The position numbers and the translations under genes are program-made. From contig CACLEI010000004.1 in the NCBI GenBank assembly GCA_902605935.1, positions 1-56,180 on the forward strand: a stretch of 56,180 nt of DNA. The letters run 5' to 3'. The DNA comes from an uncultured SAR86 cluster bacterium (lineage in GTDB: Bacteria > Pseudomonadota > Gammaproteobacteria > Magnimaribacterales > Magnimaribacteraceae). Below the pieces are notes generated by a model, which saw only the letters and a list, made by a program, of their open reading frames with translations, made no database searches and was not told the origin of the DNA. Shown here piece after piece: positions 16,901 through 25,829 of the stretch; the first letter of the stretch is position 1; each line of letters opens with the position of its first letter.

Positions 16901-17832
16901 GAAGCTTTTCCTAATAAATAAAATTTCCTTTTGGGTGCAGGGTATCCCTCTATGGTGATGGATTTGTTTTGCAAATTTAATGCAGATTCAAATGATTTAA
17001 ATGGCATCCACTTGGTACTCCTTTGCTCATTTTCATTTGTTACTACTAAATCGCTTTCAGCATGAACTTGTAGACTAAGGTTTCTAAAAATCGACTTGCA
17101 CCCATTATCAGTATGGACAAAATGAACATTTGGCATTGATGCATATTTTCCATTAGAAGGTTCTATGGCTATACCAAATTCTTTTGGCGAAATAATTGTT
17201 TCAAGAACTAACTTTCCATTATCTGCTAGTAAATCTTTTAAATTATTCAGGTGCTCAAAAGGATTTCTTTGGTGATACAAGAGACCCATACTAAATATCA
17301 CATCGAATTTAGAATTTGCTAACCCAGACTCTTCTAAGCGCTCAGGTATCATCATAATCTTTTCAGAGTTAACAAAATTATTAATAGCATAGAATTGTGA
17401 AACGTTTACCAGGTTAGGTTCTAGACAAAGAACTTTGTCTGCACCCATACCTACCATTCGAAAAGCATAGTATCCATTACCAGATCCAACATCAAGAATG
17501 GACTTACCATCTAAGTCAAGATTAAGTTCTTGAAATCTTTTCCATTTTTTTTCGGAGTCCCATTCGCTATCAATAAATATATCATTTATTCTAAAAGGTC
17601 CCTTCCGCCATGGGATTAGTTCCAAAAGTAAGCGTTCTATTTCGTCATTGTCTTTAATATCAAAATCTATATTAACCCCATTAATTAATTCAACTTCTGG
17701 ATTATGAATAGAAGGTAATCTACTTAATATTTCTAACCAACTTTCAATTCTTCTGTCTTTCTTATTACTAAATGGATTATCTTTATATTGATAATACAAT
17801 GTCTCTACTTCTTTAGAGATAAACATGCTCAC
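16897..17832 (-). CDS. cmoB: tRNA U34 carboxymethyltransferase CmoB
   Basis: CmoB transfers the carboxymethyl group of carboxy-SAM to 5-hydroxyuridine-34, giving the cmo5U wobble base. The 311 residues contain WRKGPFRINDIFIDSEWDSEKKW (quoted in part: WRKGPFRINDIFIDSEW), the SAM-type motif ILDVGSGNGYYAFRMVGMGA and the FDVIFSMGLLYHQRNP stretch characteristic of CmoB. It follows cmoA with a 4-nt ATGA overlap, so the CmoA product, carboxy-SAM, is made from the same message. E. coli CmoB is 323 residues. Confidence 0.95.
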   Translation of the reverse strand: MSMFISKEVETLYYQYKDNPFSNKKDRRIESWLEILSRLPSIHNPEVELINGVNIDFDIKDNDEIERLLLELIPWRKGPFRINDIFIDSEWDSEKKWKRFQELNLDLDGKSILDVGSGNGYYAFRMVGMGADKVLCLEPNLVNVSQFYAINNFVNSEKIMMIPERLEESGLANSKFDVIFSMGLLYHQRNPFEHLNNLKDLLADNGKLVLETIISPKEFGIAIEPSNGKYASMPNVHFVHTDNGCKSIFRNLSLQVHAESDLVVTNENEQRSTKWMPFKSFESALNLQNKSITIEGYPAPKRKFYLLGKAS

Positions 17833-18551
17833 TTTGAAAATACAAAGGTCCTGAAATTTAAATTAGATAAAATTTTCTCAGCCTTTATAAAACCAGCTTT
17901 TCTTGCTCTTAAAATATGTTCTTCTTCACATTCCGTCTTTAGAATCCCTTCCAAAGAATCTCGTTTTGCGGAAATTTCTAAATCAGAGTAACCATTTGCT
18001 GATTTAAATAGATGATGTGTATTAATAATTCTTTGATTTTCAAATTTATTTTCATAATGAACTTTCTCTGACAAAATTAAAATTCCATTTGGGATTAAAG
18101 CTTTAAATATTTTTTTGAATAGAATATCTCTTTCTTCCAGGTCCAAAAATTGAATGAGATAGTTTACAACTATTAGAGAAGCATTCTGTAAATCACTTTC
18201 CATAATATCTTCATTCAAGAAAATCAATGAGCTAGGAATTTTATAGTTTTTAAATATACGCTCGCACTCATCTATCATAGCCTCTGATTTATCAATCGCT
18301 ATTATTTTAGCTTTGTTTGCGCCTTGAAGAATTGAAAAGCTAGAGGCTCCTAGAGAGCAACCAATGTCATAACAATTTGTATCATCCTTATAAAAATTTT
18401 TAGCATAATGGGTAATGATATTTAAACTAGTTTTATAGCCAGGAACAGATCTTTGTATCATATCTTCAAAAACTTCTGCTACCTCTTCATTGAAGGTAAA
18501 GGGCAAACCACTTAAATTGCCTTTTTCATAAATATTATCCTGCTTTCCCAT
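17829..18551 (-). CDS. cmoA: Carboxy-S-adenosyl-L-methionine synthase CmoA
   Basis: CmoA converts SAM and prephenate into carboxy-SAM, the donor used by CmoB. The 240 residues start with a CmoA-type region (FTFNEEVAEVFEDMIQRSVPGY) and hold the SAM-binding CYDIGCSLGASSFSI, VNYLIQFLDLEERDILF and LSEKVHYEN motifs. It is the promoter-proximal gene of the minus-strand cmoA-cmoB pair and lies 30 nt from the divergent GNAT gene, so the two promoters must be very close. Confidence 0.95.
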   Translation of the reverse strand: MGKQDNIYEKGNLSGLPFTFNEEVAEVFEDMIQRSVPGYKTSLNIITHYAKNFYKDDTNCYDIGCSLGASSFSILQGANKAKIIAIDKSEAMIDECERIFKNYKIPSSLIFLNEDIMESDLQNASLIVVNYLIQFLDLEERDILFKKIFKALIPNGILILSEKVHYENKFENQRIINTHHLFKSANGYSDLEISAKRDSLEGILKTECEEEHILRARKAGFIKAEKILSNLNFRTFVFSK

Positions 18552-18581
18552 AACAGCTATTGTAAAATCTAACCCCTTAAT

Positions 18582-19025
18582 ATGCCTAATTACTCTATAA
18601 AATCCCCTGAAAATAATGAAGAATGGGAAAGCTATCTCTTATTTAGATGGGAAGTACTTAGAAAACCTCTAGGTATGTCAAAAGAATCTTTAGCAGATTC
18701 CATAGAAGATAAAAGTTTTCATTTGATGGGAATAGATGAAAAAGAAAATGTAATCGCTTCAGGCAGAGTGCATTTTAATTCTGAAAATGAAGCTCAAATA
18801 AGATATATGGCCGTAGATAGTAGGTTTAAAAGGAGGGGTATAGGCTCAGAGATTGTTGATAAATTAGAAAAATATGCAACTTCTAAGGGAGCAGGAATCA
18901 TGGTTTTAAATGCAAGAGAAGAGGCAATAAGTTTCTATTCAAACCTTGGTTACAAAGAGGTATGTCCATATCATTCTGATACAGGCATACCTCATAAAAC
19001 TATGAAAAAAAGTCTTCTTATTTAA
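18582..19025 (+). CDS. GNAT family N-acetyltransferase
   Basis: A 147-residue single-domain GNAT. The acetyl-CoA-binding motif A is visible as YMAVDSRFKRRGIGSEIVDKL (quoted in part: VDSRFKRRGIGSEIV), followed by the strand LNAREEAISFYSNLGY and a C-terminal HKTMKKSLL typical of ElaA/YjcF-like members. The substrate cannot be told from sequence. It is divergent from cmoA and converges on hppA, sharing the TTAA stop tetranucleotide. No operon partner points to a function. Confidence 0.82.
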   Translation: MPNYSIKSPENNEEWESYLLFRWEVLRKPLGMSKESLADSIEDKSFHLMGIDEKENVIASGRVHFNSENEAQIRYMAVDSRFKRRGIGSEIVDKLEKYATSKGAGIMVLNAREEAISFYSNLGYKEVCPYHSDTGIPHKTMKKSLLI

Positions 19026-21028
19026 AGCAAAGGAGCAATCACTAAACTTACAATTGCCATTACATTAATTAGAATGTTCATTGATGGTCCTGATGTGTCC
19101 TTGAAAGGATCTCCGACGGTGTCACCAACAACAGCTGCTGAGTGAGTATCAGTTCCTTTACCGCCAAGGTTTCCTTTTTCAATGTACTTCTTAGCATTGT
19201 CCCAAGCACCCCCAGCATTCGCCATGAATAATGCCATAAGCACGCAAACTAGAAGACCTCCCGCAAGCATTCCACCCAAAGCCTCAGCTCCAATTCCTAG
19301 TCCAACTAAAGGTGGTGCCGAAACAGCAATGACTCCAGGTAAGAGCATTTTCTTAAGTGCTGCTGCTGTTGCAATATCTACACATTTTGCAGTATCAGGC
19401 TCTGCATTACCTTCTAAAAGTCCTGGGATTTCTTTGAATTGTCTTCTTATTTCATTAATCATTTCAAAGGCGGCATCTCCAACAGCTGTCATAGTAATTG
19501 AAGCTATTAAGAAAGGTATTGCTCCTCCAATAAATATACCAATTAGTACTGTAGGGTTAGATAAAATGAGTTGAAGTGGCTCGGCTCTATTAGCAGAAAC
19601 TGTTTCAACAAAAGCCGAAATTATTGCTAGCGCTGCTAAAGCAGCAGCTCCGATAGCGAAACCCTTACCAATAGCAGCGGTAGTGTTACCTTGCTCATCT
19701 AATTCGTCTGTAATTACTCTAGTCTCAGAAGGCATACCTGCCATTTCTGCTATCCCTCCAGCATTATCTGCTACAGGTCCATAAGCGTCTATAGCCATGG
19801 TTATACCTACAGTCGACAACATGCCAACTGCGGCAATACCAACACCATAAAGACCAGTTAATTCAGTTGAAATATAAATAATGAGAATAATGCAAGCTAT
19901 AGGTAGGACCACAGATTGCATACCTACTGAAAGTCCTGTGATCATTACGGTCGCAGAGCCAGTTTGACCAGCTTCAGCGATCTTTATTACTGGGTTAGAG
20001 CCAGTATAGTATTCCGTAATTAACCCAATAGCTATTCCACCTACTGAACCACAAACAACAGCCAACCAAACATCAAAACCATTAGTTCCAACTAAAGCAT
20101 TAGTTAAAAAATAAGCCGCTATGATAAAAATAAATGGCGCACCCATAGTACCCCATCTCATTGCATTTGCAGGTGAAGACTTCGAAAACAGTCTAACAAT
20201 TACAATTCCTAGAATAGAAGCTATCAAACCTATTGAAGCCAATGCCAAAGGTAAGAACATCATTCCGTCTTTGTCTGCTTGAGAAAATTCAGAGGTTATG
20301 AGATAAGTTGATGCTATTGCTATACAAGCCACCATTGAACCACAATAAGATTCAAAAATATCTGAGCCCATCCCAGCTATATCACCTACATTATCTCCGA
20401 CATTATCAGCTATCACTCCAGGATTTCTTGGGTCATCTTCCGGAATCCCAGCCTCTACTTTGCCCACTAAATCTGCGCCGACATCAGCACTTTTGGTATA
20501 GATCCCTCCACCAACTCTTGAAAATAGAGCCACGATAGATGCACCCATCGCAAAACCTTCAATTGAATGTGCGTCACCACTTAAAATATAAAAGAGTGTT
20601 CCTAGACCAATCAAACCGAGTGAAGCTACACAAAGACCCATAATCGAACCGCCATAAAAAGCTACGGATAAAGCCGCTTCAGCACCCGAGTCAGAAGCAG
20701 CTGTTGCTGTTCTTACATTTGCTTTTGTAGCAGAGTACATACCTATCCAACCGGCTACAGAGGAAGATAAGGCCCCTGCGAAAACAGCTATTGCAGTTCC
20801 TTCACCCAATGAAAACCATACTAAAACTATAACTATTAATGCAAAAATGCTTAAGTAAGTATATTCGGTCTTCATAAAGGTCATTGCACCAAGATGTATT
20901 TGGTCACCGATTTTCTTTACACTCTCATCTCCTTCAGGAAATCTTGTAACAACTAGATAAATACCCAAAGCAACTAATAAGCCTAAAACACCAAGCATTG
21001 GTGGTACTGCAAGATAACTTTCTAACAT
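19022..21028 (-). CDS. hppA: Membrane-bound ion-pumping pyrophosphatase, K+-dependent type
   Basis: This integral membrane enzyme couples PPi hydrolysis to H+ and/or Na+ export. The 668-residue sequence has about 15-16 hydrophobic segments and the catalytic motifs [35 protein letters not shown] and the C-terminal [12 protein letters not shown] and [17 protein letters not shown]. The stretch [14 protein letters not shown] carries Ala where K+-independent enzymes have Lys, marking a K+-dependent enzyme. DIFES places the gate Glu as in Na+-pumping relatives, so Na+ transport is possible. The ATG has a strong GAGGAG ribosome site. Confidence 0.95.
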   Translation of the reverse strand: MLESYLAVPPMLGVLGLLVALGIYLVVTRFPEGDESVKKIGDQIHLGAMTFMKTEYTYLSIFALIVIVLVWFSLGEGTAIAVFAGALSSSVAGWIGMYSATKANVRTATAASDSGAEAALSVAFYGGSIMGLCVASLGLIGLGTLFYILSGDAHSIEGFAMGASIVALFSRVGGGIYTKSADVGADLVGKVEAGIPEDDPRNPGVIADNVGDNVGDIAGMGSDIFESYCGSMVACIAIASTYLITSEFSQADKDGMMFLPLALASIGLIASILGIVIVRLFSKSSPANAMRWGTMGAPFIFIIAAYFLTNALVGTNGFDVWLAVVCGSVGGIAIGLITEYYTGSNPVIKIAEAGQTGSATVMITGLSVGMQSVVLPIACIILIIYISTELTGLYGVGIAAVGMLSTVGITMAIDAYGPVADNAGGIAEMAGMPSETRVITDELDEQGNTTAAIGKGFAIGAAALAALAIISAFVETVSANRAEPLQLILSNPTVLIGIFIGGAIPFLIASITMTAVGDAAFEMINEIRRQFKEIPGLLEGNAEPDTAKCVDIATAAALKKMLLPGVIAVSAPPLVGLGIGAEALGGMLAGGLLVCVLMALFMANAGGAWDNAKKYIEKGNLGGKGTDTHSAAVVGDTVGDPFKDTSGPSMNILINVMAIVSLVIAPLL

Positions 21029-21101
21029 TATTTCTCCTCAAAAATATTGGAATTTCTAATCCAAGCGCGTAGTCTAACGGTAACGAGGTTTAATTAAAAT
21101 A

Positions 21102-22364
21102 TTATTTTTCAGAATGGAAAGTTTCTAAATCAAATTCATCCTCAGAGACTGCAACTACACTAGAAACCATAGCGTCTCCAGTAACATTAACAGCAGTTCT
21201 CGTCATGTCCAGCAACCTATCAACCCCTATAATTAAGGCAATACCTTCTACTGGTAAACCAACCTGTTCAAGAACCATTGCAAGCATAATTAAACCAACT
21301 CCGGGAACGCCAGCAGTTCCTATAGATGCAAGGGTTGCAGTAAGAATGACCATCAAGTAATCGACCATAGAAAGTTCAATGTTGTAAGCCTGAGAAATAA
21401 AGACTGTAGCTATGCCTTGCATTATAGCTGTTCCATCCATATTAATTGTGGCCCCAAGTGGCACCGTAAAAGATCCAATTGAAGAGTTCACACCTATTTT
21501 ATTTTTTACTGTATCCAAAGTTATAGGCATTGTTGCGCTGCTTGAAGAGGTACTGAAAGCAAAGACAGCAAGCGATCTTACTTTCATGAAAAACTTAATA
21601 GGATTTAATCGTGCTAAAAGAGTCAATAAACTGCCGTAAGTTACGAATGCATGGAAGATTAAAACAAAAACAAGTAAAAAGAAGTACTTTGCTAAATCGC
21701 CAATCATACCGAATCCTTGAACAGCAAATAGTGAGAAAAGTAACGCAAAGATTCCATAAGGCGCAAGTTCGATGAGCATCCTTACCAAACTCAAGATAAC
21801 ATCATTTATTAATTCAAAAGCATTCTTCAATGGTTCACCTGCAGACCCAAGACTCTTTAAAGCAATTCCAAATAAAAGCGAGAAAACAATGATTTGAAGC
21901 ATATTTCCTTCAGCCATGGCGGCAATGGGATTTGTTGGAAAAATATTGATTAAAACTTCTTTTATGGATGGTGCCTCAGTTGAGGCGAAAGTTGTTGGTA
22001 AAGCTAGATCAATTCCTATACCAGGTTGAAATAAAAGAGCGAAGGAAAGTGCTATCGTTATAGCTATTGCTGTTGTTAATAAATATAGAGATAAAGTTTT
22101 GATACTTATAGTGCCTATTCTGGAAGTAGAAGAAATTGAAACAACGCCACAAACCAGAGAGAAAAATACAAGAGGAACGATTACTAACCTTAAAGAGGCT
22201 ATGAAAATTTGTCCTACAACATCCAATAAACCTTCGGTGAAAAAATCTATCAAAATTAATTGGCCTATACTCCCTAATAAACCTGCATCATTAACCAATT
22301 TAAGCAAGATACCACCAGCCATGGCCAAAAGCATGGAAAGAATAATTCTAGAAGTTAGAGTCAT
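21102..22364 (-). CDS. Dicarboxylate/amino acid:cation (Na+ or H+) symporter
   Basis: A 420-residue DAACS (glutamate/aspartate/C4-dicarboxylate) carrier. It shows the re-entrant loop signature AFSTSSSSATMPITL (HP1 serine-rich), the NMDGTAIMQG motif of TM7 (NMDGT, cation site), and the HP2 and TM8 regions TAGVPGVGLIML and DRLLDMTRTAVNVTGDA (DxxRTxxNVxGD). The Arg/Thr pattern does not by itself decide between glutamate and dicarboxylate. It begins 3 nt after the rubredoxin stop, on the same strand. Residues 1-60 are hydrophobic. Confidence 0.93.
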   Translation of the reverse strand: MTLTSRIILSMLLAMAGGILLKLVNDAGLLGSIGQLILIDFFTEGLLDVVGQIFIASLRLVIVPLVFFSLVCGVVSISSTSRIGTISIKTLSLYLLTTAIAITIALSFALLFQPGIGIDLALPTTFASTEAPSIKEVLINIFPTNPIAAMAEGNMLQIIVFSLLFGIALKSLGSAGEPLKNAFELINDVILSLVRMLIELAPYGIFALLFSLFAVQGFGMIGDLAKYFFLLVFVLIFHAFVTYGSLLTLLARLNPIKFFMKVRSLAVFAFSTSSSSATMPITLDTVKNKIGVNSSIGSFTVPLGATINMDGTAIMQGIATVFISQAYNIELSMVDYLMVILTATLASIGTAGVPGVGLIMLAMVLEQVGLPVEGIALIIGVDRLLDMTRTAVNVTGDAMVSSVVAVSEDEFDLETFHSEK

Positions 22365-22367
22365 TAG

Positions 22368-22535
22368 TTAACCTATTTCAACCATCTCAAAATCTTCTTT
22401 GCCTACTCCGCAATCAGGACAAATCCAATCTTCGGGTACGTCTTCCCATTTTGTTCCGGGCTCAATACCATCATCCGGCCAGCCTTCCTCTTCATCATAA
22501 ATCAGACCACAAACAATGCATTCCCACTTTTTCAA
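22368..22535 (-). CDS. Rubredoxin
   Basis: This 55-residue product is a one-iron electron carrier. It starts [20 protein letters not shown] and ends [19 protein letters not shown]. The four iron ligands are in CIVCG (Cys6, Cys9) and CPDCG (Cys39, Cys42), with the conserved WEDVPEDW aromatic region. The start is TTG, with an AGGAG ribosome site about 8 nt upstream; no ATG is available. It lies 3 nt before the DAACS symporter, likely co-transcribed, and is divergent from ubiA. No rubredoxin reductase or alkane hydroxylase is adjacent; a reductase-like gene is at 45592-46803. Confidence 0.93.
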   Translation of the reverse strand: MKKWECIVCGLIYDEEEGWPDDGIEPGTKWEDVPEDWICPDCGVGKEDFEMVEIG

Positions 22536-22628
22536 AGCTTACTCCTTTTTCAAAAAAAGATATTCTAACTCAACTTTATTAGCAACTTAGACTAAAGTAT
22601 CAATCTTCTCGACAAGTATTGTTTGCCG

Positions 22629-23489
22629 ATGTACAAAACAAAGAAAATTTTAAGCTTTATTAAATTAATGAGAGCAGATAAACCAATTGGTACTGCACTT
22701 CTATTATGGCCTACCCTTAGTGCTTTTTTTATTCTGACAGATGGTAATCCAAACTTACTCTTAATATTCTTATTTATGCTTGGAACATTTTTAATGAGAT
22801 CAGCAGGCTGCGTGATAAATGATTACTTTGACAGAGATTTTGATGGAAAAGTAGAAAGAACAAAAAATAGACCTATGATTACTGGTGAAATTAGACCTAT
22901 TGAAGCCTTGAGTCTTTTTACTTTATTGGTATTACTTTCTGCTTCTCTACTATTCTTCATGAATCTTCTAACTATTTATATGGCTATAGTTGGTCTAGCC
23001 CTGGCGACTATTTATCCCTTAAGTAAAAGATTTTTTTCTGTACCTCAGATTTTTTTAGGACTCGCTTTTTCCTGGGGGATAATTATGGTATCTGCAGCTG
23101 AAACAAATAACATAAGCAACATTAGTCTCTTATTATTTTTTTCATGTTTTTTTTGGATTATTGCTTATGACACTGCTTATGCACTATGTGATAAGAAAGA
23201 TGATTTAAATTTAGGGATAAATTCTTCAGCAATTACTTTTGGAAGTGTCGTAGTTCCTCTCTTCTTTTTGTTTCATCTCACTTCTATTTTGATATTAGTT
23301 TATGCGGCGGTTCTTCTTAATTTACATACTAGTTTTTACCCTTTCGCACTATTCAGTTTCTTACTAGCTATTTACCAAACCTATCTAATTAAAGACCAAA
23401 TAAGTAGTCAGTGCCTTAAAGCTTTCAAAAATAATAATTGGCTAGGGCTATCTATCTTTCTAGGTTCCATTTTAGGTGTTTCGCTATGA
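22629..23489 (+). CDS. ubiA: 4-hydroxybenzoate polyprenyltransferase
   Basis: UbiA attaches the polyprenyl tail to 4-hydroxybenzoate in ubiquinone synthesis, in the inner membrane. The 286 residues are mostly hydrophobic (about eight helices) and carry both aspartate-rich motifs: NDYFDRDFDGKVERTKNRP (about 66-84) and the second motif YALCDKKDDLNLG. LRADKPIGTALLLWPT near the N-terminus is also typical. The start is placed at ATG; a TTG two codons upstream is equally possible. The end overlaps the next gene by 4 nt. Confidence 0.95.
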   Translation: MYKTKKILSFIKLMRADKPIGTALLLWPTLSAFFILTDGNPNLLLIFLFMLGTFLMRSAGCVINDYFDRDFDGKVERTKNRPMITGEIRPIEALSLFTLLVLLSASLLFFMNLLTIYMAIVGLALATIYPLSKRFFSVPQIFLGLAFSWGIIMVSAAETNNISNISLLLFFSCFFWIIAYDTAYALCDKKDDLNLGINSSAITFGSVVVPLFFLFHLTSILILVYAAVLLNLHTSFYPFALFSFLLAIYQTYLIKDQISSQCLKAFKNNNWLGLSIFLGSILGVSL

Positions 23490-24649
23490 AGATAGATTTC
23501 ATAGATTCAATAGAAAAAATTAATAAAGAAGACTGGGAAGCTGTTTTAAGTAGTAAATATCCTTTCTTAAAATATGAATTCTTAAAAGCTCTAGAAGTAA
23601 CAAATTGTGTGTCTCCCGAGCAAGGATGGACACCGTTGCATTTGATTGCTTCAGAAAATAAAAGAATTATGGCCATTATGCCGCTGTATATAAAAACAGA
23701 TTCGCAAGGAGAATTCATCTTTGATTGGTCATGGGCCGATGCATATTACAGAAATGGACTTAACTACTATCCAAAACTAGTAAGTTCGATACCTTTTACT
23801 CCTGCAAGTGGCCCCAGAATACTTATTACCGATGAAACAAGAAGTAGGGAAATTATCCAAGAAATATCCAAAGCTCTTAAGCAAATCACTGAAGAAAGTG
23901 ATTTCTCAAGTGTACACATTCTTTTGGCTAATAAAGATGAAATTAAAGATTTCTCACAAGAAGATTTTAGCTTAAGAACAAGTTACTCTTTTCATTGGTT
24001 TAATAATCACTACCTTAGTTTTGAAAATTTTCTACAAGATATGACCTCAAGGCAAAGAAAAAATATTAAGAAAGAAAGAAAGAAGATTAATGACCAAGGA
24101 GTTACGGTATCTAGAGTATGTGGCAGTGCAATCACTCTAGAAATGCTTGAGACTTTTTATCAGTTCTATCAAGTAACCTACTTAAAAAGAGGCATGCGCG
24201 GATATTTAAATTTTGAATTTTTTAAAAAAATTGTAGAGTCCATTCCCGAGACTATTATGTTGGTGCTTGCAAAAAATAATTCAGGAGAATATGTAGCGGG
24301 TGCTTTAAACTTTTTTGACGATGAAAAGCTTTATGGCCGTTACTGGGGATGTCTAGAAGAATATGATTCTCTTCATTTTGAAACATGCTATTACCAAGGT
24401 ATTGAGTTCTGTATTGAAGAAAAACTTAGATCTTTTGATCCAGGTGTTCAAGGTGAACACAAGATTAAAAGAGGTTTCTGCCCTATTGAGACTTTCTCTC
24501 TTCACTGGATAAAGGATTTAAGATTTAAAGAAGCTATCGATGATTTTTTAGATAGAGAAAGAGAGCATATTCTAGAATATAACCAAGATCGAAGAGCTCT
24601 ATTGCCCTTCAAAAAAGAAGTAACTATCGACTTATATGACAAAATTTAA
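23486..24649 (+). CDS. FemAB-like/DUF482 GNAT-fold protein
   Basis: The 387-residue protein belongs to the DUF482 (FemAB-like, 'peptidoglycan recognition/biosynthesis') family. Visible family features are WTPLHLIA, WSWADAYYRNGLNYYPKLVSSIPFTPASGPR (quoted in part: YYPKLVSSIPFTPASGPR), MTSRQRKNIKKERKKI, TYLKRGMRGYLN, GRYWGCLEEYDSLHFETCYY (20 residues) and a C-terminal GVQGEHKIKRGF. The fold suggests acyl or aminoacyl transfer, but the substrate is not known. The start is taken at the ATG inside the ubiA stop (ATGA overlap); a longer in-frame ORF runs 48 nt upstream but is embedded in ubiA. Confidence 0.85.
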   Translation: MKIDFIDSIEKINKEDWEAVLSSKYPFLKYEFLKALEVTNCVSPEQGWTPLHLIASENKRIMAIMPLYIKTDSQGEFIFDWSWADAYYRNGLNYYPKLVSSIPFTPASGPRILITDETRSREIIQEISKALKQITEESDFSSVHILLANKDEIKDFSQEDFSLRTSYSFHWFNNHYLSFENFLQDMTSRQRKNIKKERKKINDQGVTVSRVCGSAITLEMLETFYQFYQVTYLKRGMRGYLNFEFFKKIVESIPETIMLVLAKNNSGEYVAGALNFFDDEKLYGRYWGCLEEYDSLHFETCYYQGIEFCIEEKLRSFDPGVQGEHKIKRGFCPIETFSLHWIKDLRFKEAIDDFLDREREHILEYNQDRRALLPFKKEVTIDLYDKI

Positions 24650-25262
24650 ATTGCTCAATGAAGAAACTTTAAAAGAAGGTTTTGATTTCCTGGCAAAAAG
24701 AGAGCCAGGTTTTAAGAAAGTACTTGAAGAAAAAAATTATGAGATAAATCCCTTCAGCAAGAAAGAAGGTTTTGAAGGACTGATAAGTTTGATTGTCGAA
24801 CAGCAATTATCAGTCGCTTCCGCACAAGCTATCTTTGGAAGAATGAAAATTTTAGTAAAGCCCTTTACTCCAGAGAAGTTTCTATCTGTAAATCCCGAGA
24901 AATTTAAAGAAGTAGGATTGAGCAAACAGAAGATAGATTATTGTTCCGGTATCGCTAAAAAAATTGTTGATAATGAATTAGATCTTAAAGCTCTCAAAAA
25001 CAAAGGAGATTCACAGGTTATTAAGGAGCTAATTGAAATTAGAGGTATTGGAGAATGGACTGCCCAATGCTATTTAATGGCATGCTTAAAAAGGCTTGAT
25101 GCTTGGCCTTATTCTGATTTAGGACTAATTGTAGCTGCCCAAAGAATGAAGGGGCTCAAAGATAGACCTGACTATTTGACAATGGAAAAAATCTCTGAAC
25201 CTTGGTCTCCCTTCAGAAGTCTAGCTGCGTTAATATTATGGTCGACTTATGATAAAGAATAA
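24636..25262 (+). CDS. DNA-3-methyladenine glycosylase, AlkA-like (HhH-GPD)
   Basis: This 208-residue base-excision enzyme removes alkylated purines. It has the HhH-GPD fold: LISLIVEQQLSVASAQAIFGR (quoted in part: IVEQQLSVASAQAI), the hairpin-helix-hairpin IRGIGEWTAQCYL, and DAWPYSDLGL with the catalytic Asp after the hairpin. There is no N-terminal AlkA domain and no iron-sulfur cluster cysteines, so it resembles the short AlkA/MAG-type enzymes. The first 14 nt lie inside the preceding gene and its last 14 nt overlap the next, so the four genes from ubiA onward are coupled. Confidence 0.9.
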   Translation: MTKFKLLNEETLKEGFDFLAKREPGFKKVLEEKNYEINPFSKKEGFEGLISLIVEQQLSVASAQAIFGRMKILVKPFTPEKFLSVNPEKFKEVGLSKQKIDYCSGIAKKIVDNELDLKALKNKGDSQVIKELIEIRGIGEWTAQCYLMACLKRLDAWPYSDLGLIVAAQRMKGLKDRPDYLTMEKISEPWSPFRSLAALILWSTYDKE

Positions 25263-25704
25263 GATTAGTAGATATAAACATAGCAAGAGAGGTTTAAATC
25301 AACTTCTACGTTTGTATGAGAGGAATTATTTAAAACTTGTTCACTTATTCCCTATCGCAGATCATGAGAAAAGTATGGTCTATTTGATACCTGAAGGTGT
25401 ATTGAATAAAGAAATAAAAATTTCCCGTAAAAGATTATCCAGTCATACATCAGTCATGGAGATCTATAAATCTAAGTCTCTATCTTTATTACAAAATACG
25501 GAAATTGAAATATATATCTACCATGATGCAAAAATGGCTGAGGTAAGAAAATTCAATGGTAAAAGGCAATTCTGGTTAAGAAATAAATATCCCAATAAGA
25601 ATATGCTCAGTAAAGATGAAAAATTCCAATGGAATTTCTTCTTGGAAGAGTTCTTAACTCATACAAAAACACATGGATTAAGCATTCTAAAGAACGCACT
25701 ATAA
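25249..25704 (+). CDS. yqiB: DUF1249 family protein (YqiB-like)
   Basis: A 151-residue protein of the DUF1249 family, whose function is unknown. The family pattern is recognisable: LNQLLRLYERNYLKLVHLFP near the N-terminus, IYIYHDAKMAEVRKF in the middle and the KYPNKNMLSKDEKFQWNFFL stretch (compare YPNKKLHQRDEKHQIN in E. coli YqiB). In E. coli the gene stands by nudF and cpdA; here it closes the ubiA-FemAB-AlkA run. It is cytoplasmic, with no signal peptide or membrane segment. Confidence 0.82.
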   Translation: MIKNKISRYKHSKRGLNQLLRLYERNYLKLVHLFPIADHEKSMVYLIPEGVLNKEIKISRKRLSSHTSVMEIYKSKSLSLLQNTEIEIYIYHDAKMAEVRKFNGKRQFWLRNKYPNKNMLSKDEKFQWNFFLEEFLTHTKTHGLSILKNAL

Positions 25705-25753
25705 AGGTGCTTCTGCACATTTTAAGAACTTTTCAATAGAAATTTATCTACTT

Positions 25754-25770
25754 TTTGCACAAAAATTGTT
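25754..25770 (+). promoter_or_regulatory. Candidate sigma-54 promoter of the GSII-ntrBC operon
   Basis: The 17 bases TTTGCACAAAAATTGTT align with the sigma-54 consensus (YTGGCACGRNNNTTGCW) at most positions, with the correct -24/-12 spacing. The -24 GG reads TG and the -12 GC reads GT. It lies 60 nt before the GSII start and the operon encodes NtrC, so the context is right. A GTGC-TTCT-GCAC dyad at about 25709-25720 could be an activator site or part of a hairpin. No clear sigma-70 promoter is seen. Confidence 0.5.
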
Positions 25771-25829
25771 CTTTTATGCTTTTTGACGTGCTACTATTCG
25801 TCGGCTTTTAATTACGAATGGAGAAATTA

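Noticed and set aside
19182-19574. 130-aa plus-strand ORF inside hppA
   Set aside because: Antisense shadow of a conserved pyrophosphatase, with low-complexity Ala/Pro/Ser composition.
21040-21101. tRNA-like stretch (GTAGTCTAACGGTAACGAGG) before hppA
   Set aside because: It resembles a D-arm by chance, but no acceptor, anticodon or T-arm pairs are present.
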